From Allolobophora icterica (Eukaryota; Annelida; Clitellata; Crassiclitellata; Lumbricidae): a stretch of 64,000 nt of DNA. Positions 9,381 through 20,990 of the stretch are shown one piece after another; position 1 is the first letter of the stretch; each line of letters begins with the position of its first letter. The notes beneath the pieces were generated by a model that was given only the letters and a program-made list of their open reading frames with translations, did not search any database and was not told where the DNA came from. Position numbers and translations under genes: made by a program. The stretch lies in the NCBI GenBank assembly GCA_963556255.1, contig OY744613.1, positions 44,021,791-44,085,790 on the forward strand. The letters are read 5' to 3'.

Positions 9381-12363
9381 TTACTTCTTCAGTACAAGAG
9401 CCCAGGCACGAGTTTTAATTTGAGCTTCTGTGCGATTCCTTAAAACTGGAAATTCCGCTTGCAGTTGGCGGATAGCACCGAAAGAAGGTGGTCTTTCGAC
9501 TCCTTCAAAATGACGCCTGATGATCTTCAGCTCATCCTCACTCCAAGCATTGTTTCTCCCTGTAAATCAGAAAGCAAAACAACTTGCTATACTATGAAGG
9601 GTGAAGTGGGATACCTACAGGCTCAATAAGGTTACAAGCTTTGATACCCCTGCATTTTAGATTTTGAATCTCTAATTTTCTATCAGAAATATTACACAAC
9701 ACATTAAAGGTGGTACAACTTCAGCTCCTGATATAACCAATACAAATAATAATTGTATTCTCCCTCTGCACTCTAACCTTTGGCTTAAAACATAATTGTT
9801 TAGTGACATTTTGCCTGAGGGATTGGATCATATCAACTAGGTATATAAAACAATGGTACTAGGCTATTGCCAGAACTATTACAAAGAATAATTTTCTATA
9901 ATACATGAAACAATAATAAAATATTTATGTCCTCTTGAGATAACATGCTAAGTACACACAATTACAGAAAACATCCCAAATATATAAAACTTGGTGATAT
10001 ATTATATTTATTATTTAGCCTCTAAAGATGACCATGACCTTAAAAATGATGCTAATGTCATTAAGTGCTTACAGAAGCAAGTATATTCTTAATTAACCAA
10101 TTGTTTATCACAATTTGCTGTACAAACATCTTCTAAGCACAATTAGAAACTATACTATGCTAACAATGAAAAGGGTATTCTTTATCCTTATTAACATCAC
10201 CATAATCATCATGATTATCATCATCCATGACATTGCTATCATCACAAAACCAATGCCATTATGGGTAAAAATGTACATACTAGATGCTTGATGTTGAATA
10301 TGTGCTTTTTTCAAAGGATCTTCTGTTTCTGCTCTCCAATGTTTTTGAATGTGTGCTTTTTTCAGAGGATCTTCTGTTTCTGCTCTCCAATGTTTTTGAA
10401 TGTGTGCTTTTTTCAGAGGATCTTCTGTTTCTGCTCTCCAATGATTTTGAATGTGTGCTTTTTTCAGAGGATCTTCTGTTTCTGCTCTACAATGTTTTTG
10501 AATGTGTGCTTTTTCAGAGGATCTTCTGTTTCTGCTCTCCAATGTTTTTGAATGTGTGCTTTTTTCAAAGGATCTTCTTTTTCTGCTCTCCAATGTTTTT
10601 GAATGTGTCCTTTTTTCAGCGGAACTTCTCTTTCTGCTCTACAATGTTTTTGAATGTGTGCTTTTTTCAGAGGATCTTCTGTTTCTGCTCTCCAATGTTT
10701 TTGAATGTGTGCTTTTTTCAAAGGATCTTCTGTTTCTGCTCTCCAATGTTTTTGAATGCGTGCTTTTTTCAGCGGAACTTCTCTTTCTGCTCTTAAAGTT
10801 TTAACGGGTTGTTGCACTGTTTTGCCTTTTCTTCCACTTGCATCCTTTTCTTTTTCAGCTGATTCGACACCCAGTAGTGCAGAGTTCCTTTCTAGGGTCA
10901 CAGATTGTATGGTCATTAACTCGCTTTCTGATTTTGAATTGCTCTCTTCATCAGATTCGATGCGTGGCAACTTTGATTTTCGTGGTTCGTTCACAGACTT
11001 GAGATTGTCTTCACTGACAGAACATCTGTTAGGCTCTGGAATATATAAATACAATGCTTGTATAACAACAGTTCATCACAGTCAAACTAGTTTTTACAAG
11101 AAGCTTCTTTTCAATATATTTTATTTATGGCATCTGTTAAGCAAATAACATTAGTAAATCTGAATCTGAAGACGTTTTCATGGTTGTTACTTGGAGTCCG
11201 CTCAGCAGACCCGCAATAGTTGGACTGCCACACAAACGACTTTTCCACAAATTACTGCAACTAATTTCACATTTAGTGCATTGCTAAACAAATTTTACAA
11301 CTGAGATAATTAAAATGCAACAGCTAAAAACTGCAATCAAATTATTCTACTCTATTTGATTTATTTCTTTGCTGGGGACTGCACACCTGTATTAAAAGCA
11401 GAGTCTTACTCTTGAAAGATGGTTAGATAGACTTCAAATGAAAACTAAGTCACTAACAAACCTTCCACTGGAAGTGAATCCAACTTCTTTCCTTTGAATG
11501 AGGTCATTTCCAATGAATGCAGAGCCATAAGTATTCTCCCAACTTTAGTTATCTCAATGGCAGGTGTGTGAAGGCGATATGCGGATTTGTGGATGTCTAT
11601 GTTATGTCCCAAGTGATTTGACAACCACTCCAGCTCTCCAGGCAGCATCTCGATCAACTGAATAATAAGAATAAGTAAATACGATAAAGTAGTTGATATA
11701 AAGAAGTCTTTAAATTCATGCTTGTAAACAAGTATTTTAAATGAATTGGCCTGCTATTACTAATAAGCAGTTAAAACAGGAGTTGTTCATACTTCTGAGT
11801 TCATTTCTTATTTTGCCTCCACCAAGTTCAGTTGTTACCTGCAACACTGCTGAATAAAATTTACTGTAAATGAATCACACGTCCTATACAGAGTTCTTAA
11901 GATGCACTATATGATCTGTTTGGTTTACAAATCAACAGTATGCCTGGCAAAAGTGCTAACTTTCACTTTCTATAAAAAAAACTAGATGTATTATACGTGG
12001 ATGCCTACTACTATCATTGTATAAATTCATTGTACTATAGTCCCAAATAAAATTTCAAATCAAATTATTTAAACACAGACTTCAAGCCTCTAAAGAAAGG
12101 TTTTGAGCCCTTTAGGTCTTTGTAGAAATGTCAAACCTTAACTCTCCAAAGAAAGAAAAAAAATCGTTTGAATTATCATATGAAAGAAAGGTAAACATTA
12201 TCAAATATGCATGGCAAAATGTTTCTTGTAAATTTCTAAATGACATCAATCAGCTAACCTGCTCTGTCACCCAGGACGTGGTCCCTGTCATCTTCATTTG
12301 GCTCTCTTTTTCTCTAGCTCTTTTAAGTGCAGTTTCAACCATTAATTTTCCTCGAGAAAACAT
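9381..12363 (-). CDS. Four-exon gene: recombinase-like LGH...Y segment, 17-residue repeats, C-terminal SANT-like domain
   Basis: Exon 1 is 12259-12363 (ATG at 12363; 35 codons ending TSWVTEQ, donor GTTAGC). Exon 2 is 11462-11657 (EWLSNHLGHNIDIHKSAYRL, then AIEITKVGRILMALH; donor GTTTGT). Exon 3 is 10281-11035 (acidic/serine-rich start, then ten 17-residue repeats like AETEDPLKKAHIQKHWR; donor GTATGT). Exon 4 is 9381-9559 (NNAWSEDELKIIRRHF, then RTEAQIKTRAWALVLKK and TAA). All acceptors are pyrimidine-AG and phases agree (0/0, 1/1, 1/1) provided one base lost from an A6 run near 10510 is allowed for; the product would be about 411 residues. LGHN...AYR resembles box II of tyrosine recombinases, and the tail looks SANT/Myb-like. 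I recall both blocks from unnamed, possibly Crypton-derived, animal proteins. The rest of a recombinase domain is absent, so activity is unlikely. Whether the 1-nt loss is real or an assembly error is open. Confidence 0.72.
10295..10800 (-). repeat. 51-bp coding minisatellite, ten units (17 residues each)
   Basis: Markers in successive units fall at 10331, 10382, 10433, 10484, 10534, 10585, 10636, 10687, 10738 and 10789. The spacing is 51 bp except for one 50-bp step, which is the frameshift. Each unit encodes a lysine/histidine-rich peptide with a DPLKKAHIQKH core. Units with EREVPLKK and ETEDPLKK alternate irregularly. Confidence 0.95.
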
Positions 12364-13180
12364 TCTCTACAAAATTTTAATTCAGAAAATGTGAGGCTGA
12401 TTCCTTGCTTCATAATATGAAGGAAACCATTGCAACTTAATTACTTCAGTTGCATTACTGTTGTCAGGCACGCATAATCCATGATCAGAATGTTGGGGGT
12501 TCACTACTTTTCCTCTAAACATTCAGTTTAATTCACAAGGTGTAATCGGACAATTTCGCAGAACCCAGTAAAAAATAATTTGGGATCAAGATAATCGTCC
12601 GCAAACGAAAATAATCGGCTTTTATTCCTCCTCAAAGCAATCTTTACTTAACAAAAATGATCGAAACTTTTACTTTGACTTGTTTTCACACGCTTTAATG
12701 TACTTTTTGCGCCAAAATGACTTTCTCGTCTCGCTTCCCATGAGGTGTCAATAAGCCACAATATATTATCCCGGGTACACAGAATTTTATCCGCCGTCAA
12801 TCATCACAATCGCAATATTCCTTATTCTAAATGCTTAAGCAACGAAGTCGCTGGAACCAGTTTCTTCATATAAATATGCTTTTACTTTAACTTTTGTTAT
12901 TGGCATTACCTAGCAACTTCTAGCTTACAGTATTTAATAAATGCTTTTAGTTCATTTACTACTGAGCTAGTCTGAGCATGGTCAAGGCCATACCACAGTA
13001 TAAATAATACGGTCGACATTGGAAGACAACTCGACATTGGAAAACGTGTACAATTGTACATTGACATTTACTGCATTTTCCATCAAGAAAGCTACAGCAT
13101 AATATTATTATAATTCCTTTTACTATTGCGTACTGTACTGTAATATAAATCGAAAAAGTTGTTGATTACTAAATTATCTG
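12364..13180. other. Upstream region of the four-exon gene
   Basis: About 800 bp upstream of the proposed start codon, without recognisable coding sequence or transposon ends. It contains the E2F-like site annotated separately. No TATA box at a convincing distance was identified. Confidence 0.4.
12704..12717. promoter_or_regulatory. E2F-like site TTTTTGCGCCAAAA
   Basis: A near-palindromic match to the E2F consensus (TTTSGCGC) lies about 340 bp upstream of the ATG of the four-exon gene. A single site of this length can occur by chance, so the assignment is tentative. Confidence 0.35.
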
Positions 13181-14150
13181 ACAGATCTAGGAATTGTTTG
13201 ATACTTCAGACGAGGGATGAGAATTCCGTGAATCCAATATAGGCCTACGCTTCGGAGTAGGTATCTTGAAGGGGGCTAGGGCCTATACTACATTTTGATT
13301 AAATATTACGAGGGTAGCCTTGCAGTTGGAAAGGTGTATGGTTGTACAAGCTTTGTGGCAATATCTGACTGAGAAGCGTATTTTTTTGTGGGGAAACATT
13401 CACAAGGCTGTAAAGCAATGAGTTTGCTCTAATTTAGTAGGGCCTACAGCGTAAAAGTCAATTGTTTTAAACTCGAAGTAAACTTAGGACACAAACTTGT
13501 TTGAGCTTGTCTAATATTCTTAGAATTCTCCAGTTGTATTGCTTTAGCTCATGTTGCTTACAGCTTCCCTTGAAAGCATGTTACGAGTTATGGCTCGTCA
13601 ATAAATGAAGTCACACTATTTTGACACAAAATTGACCCCGATTCCCTTCTCGTCACATTTCGCATGAACTTCTATATACATTAAGCATAGAAGTTCATGC
13701 ATAGCGTCAGACAAGTCTAACCACCTCCCGCACTTGGGACGTGACGTCATTTATGGAGAGCCCCTTATGTATATAAAAATTGTGAAAGCACTACTGAATA
13801 AAAACCGTACGAATACAATACTTAGAGAAACCTAAAACAATGCATAATTGTTTGTAATCACAAAATCATGAAATCATGTTCTTCTCAGAACACAAGTCAA
13901 CGATGAAGACCTTCAGATAGGGTAGTGACAATTCCTCGACTTTCATGAAGTATATAATTATTCAGAAAGGAAGTGACCAATTGTACCATAACAGAAATCC
14001 GGTAGTGTATCAAGTATATCTGTAACACGCATAATTGTATATATACTCATTGCTATACTCATGCAATACTCATACTGTAATGCATCAAACATTTAGCTGT
14101 GCAATTAACAATATTCTCTCATTTTGTATTATGTACCAAATTAGAGAATG

Positions 14151-15212
14151 CATACTCGTGTATTTAATATGTCAATATATCAACAGTTTGTAGCATTCTG
14201 TCAATATGGTGACATGATGAAGAACTTAACCAAGTTAGAGACAATTCCATGAATTTTATGTGCTACAGGAAGACGAAAGATGCTACCAACCACAATGTAA
14301 CAGAGTTAGGCTACCTAGTGTAATTAGAATTCTTCTAACACACATTACTATATATTACTATATATACATGTTGTTTAGGATGGGTAAATGGGTAATCCAG
14401 ACTTTTAGGTTACAGACCGTTATTACCCAGACCTGAAATAGGTTTATGGCTGTTGTAAGCCCGACCTATATAAAATATATGAAGTAATGTATGCTACAAT
14501 AAACTTGGAATTGTTCTCATTGCTATACTCATATCTATTTAGTGCATAAAACATTTGGCTATGCAGTTAACAATTTGCTCTCTTTTTGTATTATGTACCA
14601 AATTAGAGAATGCTTCGGTCTCAAAGAGCATTGATAATTCTGAAGTAACTTCTTTAAAATGTAACCAAACGTGAGTTCATAATTAAATGATATAGGATGA
14701 ACACTGAACAATTATAGTTCAATGTTAGTCTTATACCGTTTACATTCTTTACTTCTGGTTAAATGTTTAGCATATTACATGCAGTGAAACACATATCAAT
14801 GTTCTGAAGCACTACTGACTGCAATGTAATAGTTAGAACTACACATACTCGTGTATTTAATATGTCAATATATCAACAGTTTGTAGCATTCTGTCAATGT
14901 GGTGACATGATGAAGAATTTAACCAAGTTAGAGACAATTCCATGAATTTTATGTACTACAGGAAGAGGAACGATGCTACCAACCACAATGTAACAGAGTT
15001 ACCTAGTGTAATTAGAATTCTTCTAATACACATTACTATATATTACTATATATACATGTTGTTTAGGATGGGTAAATGGGTAATCCAGACTTTTAGGTTA
15101 CAGACCGTTATTACCCAGACCTAAAATAGGTATATGGCTGTTGTAAGCCCGACCTATATAAAATATACGAAGTAATATATGCTAGAATAAACTTGGAATT
15201 CTTCTAATTGCT
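14151..15212. repeat. Direct duplication, ~370-bp blocks 692 bp apart
   Basis: The block starting CATACTCGTGTATTTAATAT at 14151 recurs at 14843 and runs through the GGATGGGTAAATGGGTAATC segment to about 14520 and 15212 with only a few substitutions. Confidence 0.85.
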
Positions 15213-15233
15213 ATACTTATATCCAGTGCTTTT

Positions 15234-15424
15234 TTTTCTAGAAAAAAAGGTTCCGGAACGGAACAATAGGTGCCGGTACGCAACAATTATGGGCGGGCTA
15301 AAATCACGAGAAAAACGGGGTTGGGGGTTGGGAGGGGTATCAATAAACACTGAAAACAGTTCAAAACACTTAAATTAAATTAAAATAACTAAATTATTGT
15401 TTTAATTATTAAAATAAATAAATT
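15234..15424. mobile_element. hAT-like MITE fragment (same family as 34397-34645)
   Basis: It starts CAGTGCTTTTTTTTCTAG and contains GGTTCCGGAACGG, AATTATGGGCGGGCTAAA and a long AT-rich end. The complete copy at 34397-34645 is in the opposite orientation and has an 8-bp target duplication. Here the second terminus is missing and the flanks have lost about 200 bp relative to the sister block. Confidence 0.65.
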
Positions 15425-17007
15425 ATTTACTTATGTTTGGTTACAAGTTTAACATGTTTAAATGCAGTGAAACATATATAAACGTTCTGAAGCACTACTG
15501 GCTGCAATGTTATAGTTAGAACAACACATACTCTCATGCAATATGTAATATGTCAATATATCTATAGTTTGAGGGCATTCTTGTAATATGATGTCAAGAT
15601 AAATGTTTTAACCAAGGCAGTGACAACTCCATTAATCTTATGTACTCCGAGAAGAGGAAAGAAGCTACCAACCGCAATGTAACAGAATTACCTATTGTAA
15701 CTAGAATTTTTTAAGACACATTAGTATATATATATATATATATATATATATAGGCTCTTTAGGATGGGTGAATGGTTAGTCCAGACATTATAGGTTACAG
15801 ACCGATATAACCCAGACCTGAAATAGGTAGAAGACCTTATTAAGCCAGACGCATATATACAATCTATGAAGAAGAAAAAACGCCAGAATGAATTTTGCCT
15901 TAATCTCATTGCAATGCACTAATGCCTGTTTTGTGTAGCAGTCATATGGCCGTAAGGAACATAACTTTCTTTATATTGGTATCAAGGTACCAATTCAAAA
16001 CTGCGTAGATCTCAAGGATCTAGGATCAGAAAGGAAGTGACCAATTGTAACTTAATAGAAATCCCTAGTGTGACAAGTACACTTGTAACCCATATAATTG
16101 TATATACAGACTGTTTAGGATGGGTCAATGGGTAGTCCAGACTTTTAGGTTGCTGACTGTCATTACCCAGACCTGAAATAGGTAGATGGCCGTTGTAAGC
16201 CCGACCAATATAAAATTTATGAAGCAATATGCTAGAATTAGAACTTAGAATTATTCCCATTGCTACACAATTATATCAACTTAGTGTATCAAATATTTGG
16301 CTGTGCAGTTAACAATTTGCAAAATCTCTAATTTATATAATATACTGAATTAGAGATTGGCTGGGTCTCAAGGAACAATGATAATACTAAACTGCTCTAT
16401 TCTCATCTTATACCATTTACATTATTTACTTATGTTTGGTTACAAGTTTAACATGTTTAAATGCAGTGAAACATATATAAACGTTCTGAAGCACTACTGG
16501 CTGCAATGTTATAGTTAGAACAACACATACTCTCATGCAATATGTAATATGTCAATATATCTATAGTTTGAGGGCATTCTTGTAATATGATGTCAAGATA
16601 AAATGTTTTAACCAAGGCAGTGACAACTCCATTAATCTTATGTACTCCGAGAAGAGGAAAGAAGCTACCAACCGCAATGTAACAGAATTACCTATTGTAA
16701 CTAGAATTTTTTAAGACACATTAGTATATATATATATATATAGGCTCTTTAGGATGGGTGAATGGTTAGTCCAGACATTATAGGTTACAGACCGATATAA
16801 CCCAGACCTGAAATAGGTAGAAGACCTTATTAAGCCAGACGCATATATACAATCTATGAAGAAGAAAAAACGCCAGAATGAATTTTGCCTTAATCTCATT
16901 GCAATGCACTAATGCCTGTTTTGTGTAGCAGTCATATGGCCGTGAGGAACATAACTTTCTTTATATTGGTATCAAGGTACCAATTCAAAACTGCGTAGAT
17001 CTCAAGG
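15422..17007. repeat. Near-identical direct duplication, ~590-bp blocks about 1 kb apart
   Basis: 15422-16017 and 16421-17007 are almost the same, including a 62-codon ORF shadow. The differences I see are TA-run length, one extra A, and one G/A change. This is the youngest duplication in the inverted-repeat region. Confidence 0.9.
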
Positions 17008-17013
17008 TACGCC

Positions 17014-18120
17014 AAAAATACTAAATTGTTCTAGGTAAGTCTAATACCATCTATAACAAAATATTATAGTTTAACTATTGCAGACAGTGTATTTATAAAT
17101 GTGTATTTTCGTGTACAAAAATTGTCCTTAGGATGACTGATGTCAAAACATGTTTGAATTATCAGTATTATTCAAAGTGAAAACTTGGTTAGCAATATCA
17201 TGCTTTGAAATGTTAATGTTGAAGTTTTTAAAGAACAATCCCACTATCAAACTTTTAATGACTTTATTAAGACTGCCAATCTGATGCTGTGTGACAACAG
17301 GGTTGTATGCCCCACTGAGTCACATGCGTATCTGGTTCTCACAATTCTACATCATTCAGTGTTAACTTTTTCATGAGTGATGCCTTGTCGAATAAGGTGG
17401 AGTAATCCTAGGTGTTATCCTAGATAGAGTTATAAATCTCTAAGATCACCTACCACTGGTGCTACACCTTTCTGACTGCCTACCGGTTTAAAAAGTGACT
17501 GTGATAGGCAATGCTCGTAAAACATAGGCAGAAATGGTTGAGATAGGATAAAGCTGACCTTATCTCATACTATCATGCTACAAATGTGTATCTATCTGAT
17601 ATCAGTTACCTTAATATGTGCACAAACTGTGCAGTGGGTTGCACCTGTGAATGTGGTAATGATATAAATGCGTTCAATACAAAATAGTTTAGGAATTGTG
17701 TTGGGCTGCACACAAGCACTGCCTCCTGACTTCTGCTCTTTACTCTAAACATTACTGGGATGATCAACTCACTGATCTCAAGCACAAAGTCTATAGCAGT
17801 CCATGATGAAACAGTTGGTAGGCCCAGGCAAAGACCAATATATGAAGCCAAAAGATATGCAAAGGCTCAATATAGGTTGCTAGGAGAAACACGCAAACAG
17901 CAGAGGATAAGCACATCTCCAATGACTTGCAAAATTATCTTCTACTGCATTCTGAAAAACACAGGAAAGCAAGTTTAAAATAAACACAAACTTTCTCTGT
18001 TGGTGGTGGTGGCTTTACTGAATCCAGTAAACTTGCCAATGCCTTTGCCATCAGTTTTAAAAATGCAAGCTCAACCAATAATGAAAATTAAAACCAAGAA
18101 CTCAAAATTAATATAAATGG
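17014..18120 (+). pseudogene. Possible LINE ORF2 remnant between the inverted arms
   Basis: This is the loop between the two arms. In the plus frames I can read RPIYEAKRYAKAQYRLLGE, then NDLQNYLLLHSEKHRK, then a stretch like GGFTESSKLANAFAISFKN, with stops between. A basic AKxxYR segment followed by a 'F..SSKLANAFA' segment is typical of the stretch between endonuclease and reverse transcriptase in LINE ORF2. The evidence is weak and no catalytic motif remains. Confidence 0.35.
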
Positions 18121-18606
18121 TATAAGATAAACATTGAACAATTTAGTATTATCAATGTTCTTTGAGACCCAGGAATTCTCTAATTCAGTGCATTATATAA
18201 AAAGAGAGCTTGCAAATTGTTAACTGCACAGCCAAAAAGTTGATACACTAAATAGATATAAGTGTGTAGCAATGGGAATAATTTCAAGTTTATTCTAGCA
18301 TACTGCTTCATAAAATTTATATAGGTCGGGCTTACAACGGCCATCTACCTATATCAGGTCTGGGTAATAACAGTCATAAACCTAAAAGTCTGGACTACCC
18401 ATTGACCCATCCTAAACAGCCTGTATATACAATTATATGTGTAAGAAGTATACTTGCTGCACTAGGAATTTCTATTAAGTCACAATTGGTCACTTCCTTT
18501 CTGATCCTAGACTTAGTCAAATTCAAGGAATTGTCAGTAACTAACATGAATATCTTTATCTTTGACTTGTGTTGAGAAAAGACTACAAAAAATTAAATAT
18601 CGCTTT
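18120..18606. repeat. Right arm of the inverted duplication (proximal part)
   Basis: Reverse complement of the left-arm blocks: it reads CATTGACCCATCCTAAACAG near 18400 and GGTCGGGCTTACAACGGCCA near 18325, matching the left arm near 16110-16210. Confidence 0.8.
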
Positions 18607-19599
18607 AAGTTTCTCTCAGTATTGCATGTGTCGAGTTTTTATCCCGTAGTACTTTCAGAATTTTTATGTACATAATTTATAACACACCTTTACATGATGC
18701 TGTAAGCAACATGAGCTCAAGCAATACCACTGGACATTTTTCAGAACATTAGACAAGCTCTTAAGTTTCTCTCAGTATTGCATGTGTCCAGTTTTTATCC
18801 AGTAGTCCTTTCAGAATTTTTATGTACATAATTTATAGCACACCTTTACATGATGCTATAAGCAACATGAGCTCAAGCAATACCACTGGACATTTTTCAG
18901 AACATTAGACAAGCTCTTAAGTTTCTCTCAGTATTGCATGTGTCGAGTTTTTATCCCGTAGTACTTTCAGAATTTTTATGTACATAATTTATAACACACC
19001 TTTACATGATGCTGTAAGCAACATGAGCTCAAGCAATACCACTGGACATTTTTCAGAACATTAGACAAGCTCTTAACCCTTTCGTGTCCCTTGTTTCCAT
19101 ATGGCAACACACCTAATTAAAGTTATTTTTTTTCTTAAGCTAAAATTTGAAAAAGAATTTGAAGCAGTATCTGTTACATCTATGTTGGCTATATGTAATT
19201 ATTGCCTTTGTAAGTATTATTGTGACCATTTTGTTCTACTGTATGACTTTGAAGTGAATGTAGTTACAGTTTTTCAAAGTTAAGTTTTGTTGGGTTAATA
19301 ATTTTTTACTGATGACTGCTAGGAAAGAAAAAAAATATTTATGAGAAGGCATAGATCAGTATTCAACTCTGATATACCATCAAGTTACTGTTTTGTGTAA
19401 ATTTGCTACTTCAGTTAGTTTTATACCGGTTGCCATTTGGCAACAATGGGAAGTCATGGATGCGTAGAAACCAAAACGTTGGGGCTTCAAGGTCTTTGCG
19501 AGTTGCTGTGCTCACATCGGATATACCCACGACTTATATCAGGGCTGTGAACCACAGTTATAGCATTGTCAGATAGTGTGGGATTTCAGCCGGCTGACT

Positions 19600-20990
19600 T
19601 TATCATCCTATTGTGCAAGACACCCCCAAAGAATGTGAACCACATCGTGTATTTGACAACTGGTTCAATTTTCCAGAGCTCCAGCTGAGGCTGCAGCAAT
19701 TGGGATTCCACTCTGAAGGACTCTTTTGTGCAAATAGGCTTCGAGGTTGCAAGTCAGCCATGGATCCTATGACAGCACAGATGACACAGACTCTGGAGTT
19801 TGTGTCACCTGGTGGTATGACAATCATGCAGTGCAAATCGCAGTGACACACATTGGCATTCGTCCTGTATCAAGATCATGAAGTGCTGGGACAAGAAGAT
19901 CACGAAGTATGTCTAGGTTCAGTGATCAGCTGCAGTCACAGAGTTCAGTGCCGACATGGGAGTGTTTACCCTTTGGATATGATCTCTGTAATGTACCGCA
20001 TCGACCATAAAAGTGTAAAGACCATGGTACCTTAGGATCTTCTTCTGGGTTTTGAATGTTGCCTGCATCAATGCCTTGATCCTTTACAAACGTCACTGCT
20101 CACAATTTGCAGTTGCTGAAAACGGGAGACTGAATCTTCTTGGGTTTGTTTCCCAAGTTTCCCAGTGTCTCATTGTAACAAAAAAAGCCCTCTTCTGTGT
20201 TTCGAAAACGAGACCGGCAATCAATCAACTTAGCATTTATATAGCACCCTTCTAGGCAAGTATTCAGAGGTCCTCATAGCCCAATCCATGCGAAAGAGAA
20301 CAGTCTTTAGAGTAGAGAAGAAAGCAGTGGACGAGTCTCGAGGAACAGACCCCAGCTCAGAAGAAAGCCCATTCCAAATTGTGGGTCCAACGACACAGAA
20401 AGCGTGCAGCTGCATAGTAGCGGTGCAGCTGAGTGGCAACCAGTTGGAGCAGAATCACGCGAACAGACATTGCACAGATAGGAGGGAGCACAGCCAAGCT
20501 GACATTGCCAGACAATAGAGGCGACCCTGTAACAATGCGTTGTGAGAGTGGTAACCAGTGGAGGAGATCACACATCTATTCAGGAATGAGCCCGACCAAA
20601 CGCGCAGCGGAACGCAGCACACGTTCAAGGCAATTGAGTCCAGTGAGGGGAAGCCAAATATAGAGGGAGCAGCAGTAATCAAGCCAACAGGTATCGAACG
20701 CATGGACGAGAGTAGCAGCAGATTGGGGGAAGACAGCAGAGCTGCCTGGCATCAAGCACATGGCCTAATACTCAGGAAAAAGAAGGCGAGACAATCGAAA
20801 GCCCGAGGAAGAGGAAAGTGATAAGTGCATCATTAACTGAAATACATGTGGACATCATTGGGCACCTGCCTGTTCAAGGACCAGACAAGGGGCGTTGTAG
20901 GAACTGCAAGAAATCCATCACCCGCATCATGTGTACTAAGTGTGATGTCTACCTGTGACTGACTTCCCAAAAGAATTGCTACTTAGAGCA
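19600..20990 (+). pseudogene. piggyBac transposase, decayed and interrupted by a LINE
   Basis: Recognisable blocks in order: FDNWFNFPELQLRLQQLGFH and CANRLRGC (19640-19750), THIGIRPVS (about 19850), MYRIDHKS (about 19990), and FFWVLNVACINALILYKRH (20040-20097). After the LINE insertion come DIIGHLPVQGPDKGRCRNCK and ITRIMCTKCDVYL (about 20850-20960), the C-terminal cysteine-rich domain of piggyBac transposases. Frameshifts and stops separate the blocks, and the N-terminal catalytic region is not recognisable. The enzyme is certainly inactive. Confidence 0.88.
20222..20740 (-). mobile_element. L2/CR1-group LINE fragment inside piggyBac
   Basis: The 3' tail (TCAATCAA) and AT-rich GCATTTATATAGCACCC hairpin start lie at the left. 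The body matches the C-terminal ORF2 of the 43541-44770 element (GPTIWNGLSSELGSVPRDSS, LHWLPLSQRIVTGS) but is broken by frameshifts. Diverged more than the other copies, so older. Confidence 0.85.

Larger units (their letters stand above)
13180..17013. repeat. Left arm of a large inverted duplication, with internal direct repeats
   Basis: Several blocks reappear in reverse complement at 18120-18640 and 21940-22260: the GAGCTTGTCTAATATTCT segment near 13505, the 13380-13440 block ending in TTTGCTCTAATTTAGTA, the ATAAAAATTNTGAAAG block near 13775, and the GGATGGGTNAATGGGTARTC block. Inside the arm the latter block recurs near 14380, 15070, 15760, 16115 and 16745, always with several CCAGAC motifs. 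No coding sequence is recognised. Confidence 0.7.

Noticed and set aside
10261..10804. Plus-strand repetitive ORFs rich in F, C and L
   Set aside because: They are the antisense of the 51-bp coding repeat. The minus strand has matching splice signals, phases and conserved flanking domains.
12128..12394. 88-codon plus-strand ORF
   Set aside because: Overlaps exon 1 of the minus-strand gene, which has a better start, donor and phase.
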